From SHZI01 sp963802215 (GTDB lineage: Bacteria; Pseudomonadota; Gammaproteobacteria; Steroidobacterales; GCA-2729495), in NCBI GenBank assembly GCA_963802215.1, contig CAWDHQ010000002.1, positions 682,001-746,000 of the forward strand: a DNA stretch of 64,000 bases. The letters are read 5' to 3'. Shown here piece by piece: positions 57,641-64,000 of the stretch. The translations under genes were made by a program, and so were the position numbers. Every line of letters starts with the position of its first letter. Positions within the stretch are counted from its first letter, which is position 1. The notes below the pieces were generated by a model that searched no databases, was not told the origin of the DNA, and worked only from the letters and a program-made list of their open reading frames with translations.

Positions 57641-58801
57641 TCACTCGAACCAGAGCAGGACCCAGTCCCGGCCCTGCTGCCAGAGCGACCCCGCGGCGAC
57701 GGCCTTCAGCGGGTAGAGCCCGGTTTCCGCAATCGTGTTGTCGCCGAGGGTGACCCGCACCTTGCCGAGTTCGGTGGCAGGGTCGAGCGGCGCCATCAGT
57801 TGCGCGGGGAGCGTGTAGGTCGGCTTGAGCTGGTCAGCTGTGCCCCGGGGTACCGTTACCCAGACGTTGCGCCTCACGCCGACGTCCACCAGTTCCGTTT
57901 CGCCCTTCCAGACCCGGGCCTCGCTGACCGCCTTGCCGGCAGTCAGCAGCAGCTTCGTCTCGTAGAAGCGATAGCCGTAGTTGAGGAGGGTCTGCGATTC
58001 CCGTTCGCGTGCAGCAGGGCTGTCGGTGCCCAGCACCACGGCCACCAGCCGCATGCCGTCCCGCGATGCCGACGACACGAGGCAGTAGCCTGCGGTGTCG
58101 GTGAAGCCCGTCTTCATGCCGTCTACGGTCGAGTCGCGCCAGAGCAGCCCGTTGCGGTTGCTCTGGGTGATGCCGTTCCAGGTGAACTCCTTCTCGGAGT
58201 ACCAGCGGTAGTACTCGGGAAACTCGCGGATGATGGCGTTGGCCAGCTTGAGGATGTCGGTGGCTGTCGTGTAATGCTCGGGGTCCGGCAGGCCTGTGGC
58301 ATTGCGATAGTTCGTGCTTCCCATGCCCAGTTCCTTCGCGTACTGGTTCATCAGGTCGGCGAACGCGGATTCGCTGCCGGACACGTGCTCGGCGAGGGCA
58401 ACGCTCGCATCGTTTCCCGACTGGATGATCATGCCCTTCAGCAGCACCGACAGGGGCACCCGGTCACCCACATCGATGAAGGAGCGGGAGCCGCCGGTGC
58501 GCCACGCAGCTTCGCTGACCACCACCGGGTCCTCCAGCCCGATGCGCTTGTCCTTCACGCTGCGGAACACGGCATAGGCCGTCATCAGTTTCGTGATGCT
58601 GGCCGGGTCGAGCTTCTCGTCCTCGTTGAGGCTGGCCAGCACCCGGCCGCTGTTGTGGTCCACCAGCAGGTAGGCGCGGGCGGCGATCGCCGGTGGCGCG
58701 GGAACCTGGTTCGGGTCGGCGGCATGGACCGCGCTGGCCAGGAAAACGGCGGACAAGAGTGCGGCGAGCGAAGCTGTCGGCATGAATCGGGCGATACTCA
58801 T
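57641..58801 (-). CDS. dacA: D-alanyl-D-alanine carboxypeptidase (PBP5/PBP6 family)
   Basis: This enzyme trims the terminal D-Ala from peptidoglycan pentapeptides at the periplasmic face. The 386-residue product starts at ATG 58801 with GGAG upstream and has a signal peptide ending AVHAADP. Penicillin-binding motifs are complete: SITK (Ser68/Lys71), SGN (in IIQSGNDASVAL) and KTG (in VDGMKTGFTDTAGY). A C-terminal beta-domain and an amphipathic tail ending WVLLWFE would anchor it to the membrane. The long palindrome D lies in its 5' region, between it and rlpA. Confidence 0.96.
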   Translation of the reverse strand: MSIARFMPTASLAALLSAVFLASAVHAADPNQVPAPPAIAARAYLLVDHNSGRVLASLNEDEKLDPASITKLMTAYAVFRSVKDKRIGLEDPVVVSEAAWRTGGSRSFIDVGDRVPLSVLLKGMIIQSGNDASVALAEHVSGSESAFADLMNQYAKELGMGSTNYRNATGLPDPEHYTTATDILKLANAIIREFPEYYRWYSEKEFTWNGITQSNRNGLLWRDSTVDGMKTGFTDTAGYCLVSSASRDGMRLVAVVLGTDSPAARERESQTLLNYGYRFYETKLLLTAGKAVSEARVWKGETELVDVGVRRNVWVTVPRGTADQLKPTYTLPAQLMAPLDPATELGKVRVTLGDNTIAETGLYPLKAVAAGSLWQQGRDWVLLWFE

Positions 58802-58820
58802 CAAGGCTCCTGAGAGGCAG

Positions 58821-58899
58821 GTAGGAGCGCCTGTAGGAGCGCCTTCAGGCGCGACGGCGACGTGATCGCGCCTGAAGGCGCTCCTACAGGCGCTCCTAC
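58821..58899. repeat. REP/BIME palindrome D
   Basis: Perfect 34-base inverted repeat, arms 58821-58854 and 58866-58899 with an 11-base loop. Each arm holds a duplicated unit head (GTAGGAGCGCC followed by TGTAGGAGCGCC) and then TTCAGGCGCGA. The outermost TAG on the minus strand (58898-58896) is the stop of rlpA. The element lies between rlpA and dacA inside what is otherwise an operon, so it could stabilise or attenuate the transcript. Confidence 0.9.
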
Positions 58900-59804
58900 G
58901 GGGTGTTGGAAGTTTCCCTGGCGACCGGTGACTCCGTGACCAGGCGGGGGTTGGCGATACTCAGTGCCGCCAGCCGCGAAGCCAGTGCGTCGAACTCCGC
59001 CGAGCCCTCGATGGGCCCGATGCGCACGCGGTACAAACCAGGCCGGACCTCGTCATCGTAACGGATAACGACGTTGTTGACACCATTCGACTCGAGGCTG
59101 CCCTTGAGGCGCGCGGCATTGGCCTCGTCGCTGAATGCGCCCACCTGCATGAACAGGCGCTGGGCCTTCGCCGTCGCGCCGGCGGGCGCGGCGGGTGCCG
59201 CCGAGGCCGACAGTGCCCGCCGCGTGCGGACGGTCTCGACCTCGACGCGGCCGGTGCCGGACTCCACGATACCCAGCTCCTTCGCAGCGGCGAAGGACAG
59301 GTCGATAAGGCGGTTCTTCACGAAGGGTCCCCGGTCGTCGACCGTCACCACCACGCTTCGACCGTTGTCCAGGTTCGTTACCCGCACGAGCGTCGGCAGT
59401 GGCAGGGTCTTGTGGGCCGCCGTGAAGTCGTGCATGTCGTAGACGGTGCCGCTGGACGTCCGCCGGCCGTGAAAGGGCGCACCGTACCAGGAGGCCACGC
59501 CCTGTTCCCGGTAGCCATTGCCGTCCTCCAGGACGAAGTACCGCTCGCCCAGCACTTCGTAGAAGGGCGGATTGCCCGACTTTGACCGGGGCAGGGGCTC
59601 GGGCAATTCTTCGGTGCGCCCGGCATCTGGCGCCGGCTCGGGTGACGGAGCAGGTCTGGCCGCCTTGGGCCGCTGATTCGCGGCCACCGGCGGCACCGGA
59701 GCGGGCGCGGTGGGTGGCTTTTCAGGCCAGCGGACGGGCACGCATCCCGCCAGCAGGACCGCGGCCGCCATCAGGCCAGCCCGCATCCCCGGCCGGCTGC
59801 TCAT
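58896..59804 (-). CDS. rlpA: Septal ring lytic transglycosylase RlpA-like lipoprotein
   Basis: This is a 302-residue outer-membrane lipoprotein (lipobox VLLAGC). A Pro/Ala-rich linker leads to the double-psi beta-barrel (GVASWYGAPFHGRRTSSG with the catalytic-type Glu region upstream at YREQG, then TLVRVTNLDNGRSVVVTVDDRGPF), and a C-terminal SPOR domain (LFMQVGAFSDEANAARLKGSL) binds denuded glycan strands at the septum. RlpA cleaves naked glycan in Pseudomonas aeruginosa. Its stop TAG is the edge of REP palindrome D. It sits 6 bases after mltB. Confidence 0.95.
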   Translation of the reverse strand: MSSRPGMRAGLMAAAVLLAGCVPVRWPEKPPTAPAPVPPVAANQRPKAARPAPSPEPAPDAGRTEELPEPLPRSKSGNPPFYEVLGERYFVLEDGNGYREQGVASWYGAPFHGRRTSSGTVYDMHDFTAAHKTLPLPTLVRVTNLDNGRSVVVTVDDRGPFVKNRLIDLSFAAAKELGIVESGTGRVEVETVRTRRALSASAAPAAPAGATAKAQRLFMQVGAFSDEANAARLKGSLESNGVNNVVIRYDDEVRPGLYRVRIGPIEGSAEFDALASRLAALSIANPRLVTESPVARETSNTP

Positions 59805-59810
59805 GCGGCG

Positions 59811-60875
59811 TTACTCACCGGCCGCGCCGTCCGCACGCGCGCCAACCTCGGCCGCCGGTGTCCGGGTTCCAGCCGCGATGGCCTCACTGAGCTGGAGCAC
59901 GGCCAGGGCGTACATCGTGCTGCGGTTATACCGGGTAATGGCGTAGTAGTTCTGGAATCCCACCCAGTACTCGTCCCCGTCCTCGCCCTGCAGCGACACC
60001 AGGATGGCCGGCGCGGTGGCCGGCAGGTCCGTGGTGAACTGCACTCCCTGGCGGGCGAGGGAGCCGACGGTGTCCTTCAGCACCAGTTCCGTCGGTTCGG
60101 TCGGGCGCTGCGCATCCCGCGCAAACTCGGCGCGCGTGGCTATGGGCTGGCCCGGCTGCCAGTTGTGCTTGGCGAAGTAGTTGGCAATGCTCGCCATGAT
60201 GTCGTCCCAGTTCTGCAGCAGATCCCTGCGGCCATCCCCGCTGCCGTCCACCGCGAAGTTCCTGTAGCTGCTCGGGATGAACTGGGGCGGCCCGAGCGCA
60301 CCCGCGTAGGAGCCGGTGAGCGTGCCGATATCCAGCTGTTCCTCGCGGGCGAGCAGGAAGAGCTGGCGAAGCTCGCTGCGGAAGAAGGCGCTCCGCGGCG
60401 GGTAGTCGAAGGCGAGCGTGGCCAGTGCATCCACCGCTCGGAAGCTGCCCGTGCGGGTGCCGTAGAAGGTTTCCACGCCGAGGATCGCGGCGATGATCTC
60501 GGCGGGTACTCCGGTCCTGGCGCTGATCTGGCGGAGCTTTCCCTCGTGCTCCCGGAAAAAATCAACGCCCGCGCTGATCCGTCGCGGGGTGATGAAGATT
60601 TCCCGGTACTCGGACCAGGGCTTCACCTTCTCCGCCGGGCGGCTCATGGCGTCGAGGATGCTCTGCTTCGATTCGATCCCGTTGAACACGGACGCCACGT
60701 AGGCCTGCTCGAAGCCGTCGTTCTCGACGAGTTCGCTGATGAATGCCTGGACGTCTGCCCTGCTCGCATCGAGGCTCTGGGCGGGCGCCGGGGCCAGCAG
60801 GGTTGCCGCCAGGACAGCGATCAGTGCGGCAAAATTGGCCGCTGCTCGCCTCCGGCCGATTGGGGTCGGGGTCAT
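59811..60875 (-). CDS. mltB: Membrane-bound lytic murein transglycosylase B
   Basis: This enzyme cleaves the MurNAc-GlcNAc bond of peptidoglycan with formation of anhydro-MurNAc. The 354-residue product starts at ATG 60875, overlapping the rodA stop (ATGA). It has a signal sequence (ALIAVLAATLLAPAPAQS) without a lipobox cysteine, so it is probably a soluble SltB-type form. The catalytic Glu is in ILGVETFYGTRTG (about residue 133). Further family motifs are LGPPQFIPSSYRNFAVDGSG, DIMASIANYF and NYYAITRYNRSTMYALAV. It sits between rodA and rlpA as in many Gammaproteobacteria. Confidence 0.95.
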   Translation of the reverse strand: MTPTPIGRRRAAANFAALIAVLAATLLAPAPAQSLDASRADVQAFISELVENDGFEQAYVASVFNGIESKQSILDAMSRPAEKVKPWSEYREIFITPRRISAGVDFFREHEGKLRQISARTGVPAEIIAAILGVETFYGTRTGSFRAVDALATLAFDYPPRSAFFRSELRQLFLLAREEQLDIGTLTGSYAGALGPPQFIPSSYRNFAVDGSGDGRRDLLQNWDDIMASIANYFAKHNWQPGQPIATRAEFARDAQRPTEPTELVLKDTVGSLARQGVQFTTDLPATAPAILVSLQGEDGDEYWVGFQNYYAITRYNRSTMYALAVLQLSEAIAAGTRTPAAEVGARADGAAGE

Positions 60876-62014
60876 CGAGCGACGAGTTTCCGGTGGGTCT
60901 GGATGGACATCAGAATACCGAAACCGGCCATCAGGGTCACCATCGAGGTTCCGCCGGCGCTGACCAGGGGCAGGGGCACGCCCACCACGGGGATCATCCC
61001 CATGACCATGGCCGTATTCACGAAGACATAGAAGAAGAACGTGATGCTCAGGCTGCCGGCCAGCAGCCGGGAGAAGGTGTCGGGGGCGGCCGCGGCGATG
61101 TAGAGACCGCGCCCCACGATGAACAGGTAGAGCAACAGCAGCGCCAGTGCGCCGAGCAGGCCGAACTCCTCGCCGATCACGGCAAAGATGAAGTCCGTGT
61201 GCCTCTCCGGCAGGAACTCCAGCTGGCCCTGGGTGCCGTTGAGCCAGCCCTTGCCGAAGATGCCACCGGAGCCGATCGCGATCTTCGACTGGATGATGTG
61301 GTAGCCCGCGCCGAGCGGGTCGCTCTCCGGGTCCAGCAGGGTCAGCACCCGCTTGCGCTGGTAGTCGTGCATGACGAGCCAGAGCGCCGGCATGGCCGCG
61401 CCCGCGAGTGCCGCGACGCCGACGATGTAGCGCCAGCCCAGGCCCGCCAGGAAGATCACCACGGCGCCCGACAGGACGATGAGGATGGCCGTGCCGAGGT
61501 CCGGCTGGATTCCGATCATGCCGGCCGGCAGGAAGATGACGAGTGACACGAGTACCAGGATTCCGAAGGAGGGCGGCAGCGGACGTTCGTGCAGCAGCCA
61601 GCACATGGTCATCGGGACGCCGAGCTTCATGATTTCCGACGGCTGGAAGCGCACGCCGACATCCAGCCAGCGTTGCGCCCCCTTGCCGATGTCACCGGTG
61701 ACCAGCACGAGGATCAGCAGGACCAGGCCGAGCGCGTAGATCAGCGGAGAACCGCGGCGCAGCCAGGCCGGGCTGATCTGGGCCGCGAAGAGCAGGGCGC
61801 CGAACGCCACGAGCATGCGTGCCACCTGGTCGAACAGTTCGTCGAGTCGCTGGCCTTCGGCGCTGTACAGCGCCAGCATGCTGATTAGCAGCACGCCGCC
61901 GATGCCAGTGAGCAGCCAGGGGTCCAGGTGCAGGAACCGCAGGACCCGGGCCGACAACCCCTGTTCCACGCGGCTGCGCGGCTCGAGACTGATGCCCAGG
62001 GAGGGTGTATTCAC
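60872..62014 (-). CDS. rodA: Rod-shape peptidoglycan glycosyltransferase RodA
   Basis: This is a SEDS-family polymerase that works with PBP2 in the elongasome. The 380-residue membrane protein has about ten helices, with conserved loops GAQRWLDVGVRFQPSE, QPDLGTAILI, LNGTQGQLEFLPERHTDFIF and EEFGLLGAL, and the C-terminal MGMIPVVGVPLPLVSAGGTS. The start is GTG at 62014, 13 bases after the mrdA stop, with only a weak ribosome site. It is coupled to mltB through an ATGA overlap. Confidence 0.96.
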   Translation of the reverse strand: MNTPSLGISLEPRSRVEQGLSARVLRFLHLDPWLLTGIGGVLLISMLALYSAEGQRLDELFDQVARMLVAFGALLFAAQISPAWLRRGSPLIYALGLVLLILVLVTGDIGKGAQRWLDVGVRFQPSEIMKLGVPMTMCWLLHERPLPPSFGILVLVSLVIFLPAGMIGIQPDLGTAILIVLSGAVVIFLAGLGWRYIVGVAALAGAAMPALWLVMHDYQRKRVLTLLDPESDPLGAGYHIIQSKIAIGSGGIFGKGWLNGTQGQLEFLPERHTDFIFAVIGEEFGLLGALALLLLYLFIVGRGLYIAAAAPDTFSRLLAGSLSITFFFYVFVNTAMVMGMIPVVGVPLPLVSAGGTSMVTLMAGFGILMSIQTHRKLVAR

Positions 62015-62027
62015 TGCGATGGCGCTT

Positions 62028-63917
62028 TCATGAGGCGGGTGTCCCCGCGTTGGCTGTCAGGGTCTCGCCCTGCAGGTAGGCTTCCATGACCGCGCGCGCA
62101 ATGGGCGCGGCCGCCTTGCTGCCGCTTTCTCCGTTCTCGATCACCACAGCCACGGCGATGCGCGGCGCATCGAGCGGCGCAAAGGCCACGAAGAGTGCGT
62201 GGTCCCGGCGGCGCTCCGCAACATCCTTGGCGTTGTACTTCTCATTCTGCCCCACGGTGAAGACCTGGGCGGTGCCGCTCTTGCCGGCCATCTGGAACGG
62301 GGCGTTCAGGCCGACGGCCCGCGCCGTGCCGCGCGGGCCCTGCAGGACGCCGTGCATGCCCTCGATGATCGCGTCCCAGTGCGCGGCGTCCTGGTCCGGC
62401 ACCGGCGGCAGCGGCTTTGGCGCCTCGTATTCGATCGTACCCGTGGCGGGATCCCGGGATCCCTTCAGCAGCGTCGGCTGGAACCTTTGTCCGCGGGCCG
62501 CGACGGTTGCCGTCGCGTGGGCGAGCTGGAGCGGGGTCACCAGCAGGTAGCCCTGGCCGATGCCGGAGATCACCGTTTCACCGGGAAACCAGACCTGGTC
62601 TGCCGCCCGGCGGAATGCCTTCTTCTTCCAGGCCGGGCTGGGAACCAGCCCTTTCTGCTCACCGCCGATGTCCAGACCCGTGACGTCGCCAAGGCCGAAG
62701 TTCGTGAGGAAGCCGCCCATGCGCTCGATGCCGAGCTCCCGCGCGACGGAATAGAAGTAGACATCGCAGGATTGCTCGATGGCGGTGTAGAGGTCGACGG
62801 AGCCATGGCCTTCGGGCTTCCAGTCCCGGTAGCGGTGGCTGCTGCCGGGAAGGCTGTAGGCGCCGCGGCAACCCACGCGCCGCTCCGGGGTGACCACCCC
62901 GTAGTGCAGGGCTGCCAGGGCGACCATCGGCTTGATCGTGGATCCGGGCGGGTACTGGCCCCGCAGCGCCCGGTTGAACATCGGCCGGTCGATGTCCTCC
63001 TGGAGCGCCAGGTACGCACGTCGGGAGAGGCCGGCGCTGATGGCATTGGGGTCGTAGGCCGGCGTGCTCACGAAGGCGAGCACTTCGCCGTTCCGCGGGT
63101 CGATGGCCACCGCGGCACCGCGCCTGCCCTGCAGCGCCGTGTCGGCCGCCAGCTGCGCGTTCATGTCGATGGTGAGGATGACGTCCCGTCCGGGCAGCGA
63201 CCGTACGCGATCGAGCACCTGCATCTTCCGGCCGTGCACGTTGACGACCACGTCCTCGTGGCCGGAAGTGCCATGCAGGTCTGCCTCGAAACTGCGCTCT
63301 ACCGAGATCTTGCCCACGTGCGTGGTGCCGGCGTACTCGGCGGGGTCGAGGATCTTCTTGTCGTCCGCGCTGATGCCGCCCACGTAGCCCAGCACGTGGG
63401 CGGCGGCAGTGCCGAAGGGATAGCTGCGGCCCAGCCGGGCGCGGATCTCGAGGCCGGGGAAGTGCGGGCGCTGGACCGCAAACGCGGCGAGCTCCTCGTC
63501 GGTCAGGCGTTCCGCCACCACGACCGTGTCGAAGCTGCGGCGGCTGGCGATCAGCTCCTTCAGTTCGGGCAGGTCACCCTCCTGGACGATGCCGCTCGTG
63601 ACCAGCCGTCGGAGCGTGTCCTCCATGTCGGGCACCTGCTCGCGCGTCATCTCCAGCTGGTAACTGGGCGTGTTCTCGGCCAGGACCCTGCCGTTGCGAT
63701 CGAGGATGAGGCCGCGGATGGGCGGGATGGGCTGGACGCGGATCCGGTTGCCGCTGGACTGGGCGGAGAAATACTCGTACTGCCCGACCTGCAGCTGGAC
63801 CAGGCGGCCAACCACGAGGCCGGTGAGGCCGAGCACGATGACGATGGACACGAGCAGCCGGCTGGTGAACAGGTGCTGCTCGCGCCAGTGGTCCTTGATT
63901 CGCAGCGTCCTTGCCAC
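62028..63917 (-). CDS. mrdA: Penicillin-binding protein 2 (elongation transpeptidase)
   Basis: This is the cross-linking partner of RodA in cell elongation. The 629-residue product starts at GTG 63917, has one N-terminal membrane helix (about 20-42), a pedestal domain with RGLILDRNGRVLAENTPSY, and the transpeptidase domain with motifs SxxK in PPGSTIKPMVAL (about Ser327), SxN as SCD in EQSCDVYFY, and KSG in MAGKSGTAQVF (about 542). SCD is the usual PBP2 variant. It lies between mreD (partial, right edge) and rodA in the canonical mre-mrd cluster. Confidence 0.96.
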   Translation of the reverse strand: MARTLRIKDHWREQHLFTSRLLVSIVIVLGLTGLVVGRLVQLQVGQYEYFSAQSSGNRIRVQPIPPIRGLILDRNGRVLAENTPSYQLEMTREQVPDMEDTLRRLVTSGIVQEGDLPELKELIASRRSFDTVVVAERLTDEELAAFAVQRPHFPGLEIRARLGRSYPFGTAAAHVLGYVGGISADDKKILDPAEYAGTTHVGKISVERSFEADLHGTSGHEDVVVNVHGRKMQVLDRVRSLPGRDVILTIDMNAQLAADTALQGRRGAAVAIDPRNGEVLAFVSTPAYDPNAISAGLSRRAYLALQEDIDRPMFNRALRGQYPPGSTIKPMVALAALHYGVVTPERRVGCRGAYSLPGSSHRYRDWKPEGHGSVDLYTAIEQSCDVYFYSVARELGIERMGGFLTNFGLGDVTGLDIGGEQKGLVPSPAWKKKAFRRAADQVWFPGETVISGIGQGYLLVTPLQLAHATATVAARGQRFQPTLLKGSRDPATGTIEYEAPKPLPPVPDQDAAHWDAIIEGMHGVLQGPRGTARAVGLNAPFQMAGKSGTAQVFTVGQNEKYNAKDVAERRRDHALFVAFAPLDAPRIAVAVVIENGESGSKAAAPIARAVMEAYLQGETLTANAGTPAS

Positions 63918-63930
63918 GTCCCGGGCGACC

Positions 63931-64000
63931 TCAGGCGAAGCTCGAGTCGCGACGCTCGAGCCTCTCCCTCACACGATCCATCGCGGCCATCAGCACCGGC
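63931..64000 (-). CDS. mreD: C-terminal end of a probable MreD, truncated by window edge
   Basis: Only 22 codons and the stop are in the window (PVLMAAMDRVRERLERRDSSFA). The stop is 13 bases upstream of the mrdA GTG on the same strand. A short basic helix after a membrane segment is the usual MreD ending, and mreD is the expected neighbour in this cluster. The call rests on position more than sequence. Confidence 0.5.
   Translation of the reverse strand, partial: PVLMAAMDRVRERLERRDSSFA

Noticed and set aside
1..64000. CRISPR arrays, prophage, insertion sequences, tRNA or rRNA genes
   Set aside because: No regular spacer repeats, integrase, transposase, or recognisable RNA gene were seen; the only repeats are REP palindromes and the 17-base tandem repeat.

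Overview
The window is 64 kb of high-GC DNA that reads as a chromosomal segment of a free-living, aerobic Gammaproteobacterium. The mre/mrd-rlpA-dacA-ybeD-lipB cell-shape block, the lptD-surA-pdxA-rsmA-apaG-apaH block and the Pseudomonas-type hut pathway are the gammaproteobacterial arrangements. A TonB-dependent receptor, a rhombosortase-type C-terminal sorting signal and an S9 peptidase suggest a lineage near the Xanthomonadales, Steroidobacterales or Nevskiales. I cannot name the genus. I saw no rRNA, tRNA, CRISPR array or transposase.

Layout. (1) 1-8.6 kb is a heavy-metal region. It holds a czcCBA RND efflux operon cut by the left edge, a broken PII-like gene fused to the end of czcA, a Met-rich c-type cytochrome, a CadR/PbrR-class MerR regulator, and a run of small exported or membrane proteins (Cys/His-rich, barrel-like, MerP-like, MerT-like). 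(2) 8.6-14.8 kb has an MFS transporter, two ABC half-transporters behind an excellent MerR/SoxR-type promoter, and an isocitrate dehydrogenase. (3) 15-22.4 kb has two divergent genes sharing a Cys-rich exported domain of about 340 residues. One continues through Ig/cadherin-like repeats and a sorting tail directly into a full TonB-dependent receptor. The other ends in thrombospondin-3 and dockerin-like calcium repeats. (4) 22.4-31.2 kb is histidine catabolism: hutI facing hutF-hutC-hutU-hutH-hutG, with a ChaN/PDZ protein behind hutI. (5) 31.3-39.5 kb has a parvulin lipoprotein, a kelch-PKD di-haem-motif protein with an elaborate leader, an exported methyltransferase-like protein, a DPP-IV-type peptidase, an OprB-like porin and a GNAT acetyltransferase. 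(6) 39.6-48.3 kb has hrpB, lgt, thyA and a tripartite drug-efflux pair. (7) 48.3-64 kb is core envelope biology: apaH, apaG, rsmA, pdxA, surA and lptD; then murU; then lipB, ybeD, dat, dacA, rlpA, mltB, rodA, mrdA and the tail of mreD.

How it fits together. Region 1 exports and senses divalent or thiophilic metals across the envelope. The hut genes convert histidine to glutamate and formate through formiminoglutamate deiminase and formylglutamate deformylase, under a GntR-type repressor. Region 7 couples outer-membrane biogenesis (LptD, SurA) with peptidoglycan elongation and remodelling (PBP2, RodA, MltB, RlpA, PBP5) and lipoylation (LipB).

Most unusual observations: the adhesin/TonB-receptor fusion, which one fewer G in a GGG run would resolve into a canonical GTGA-overlapping gene pair; REP-type palindromes whose arms supply the stop codons of seven different genes; the truncated PII gene; and the MerR-type operators, one overlapping the 3' end of the regulator gene and one in front of the ABC exporter genes.
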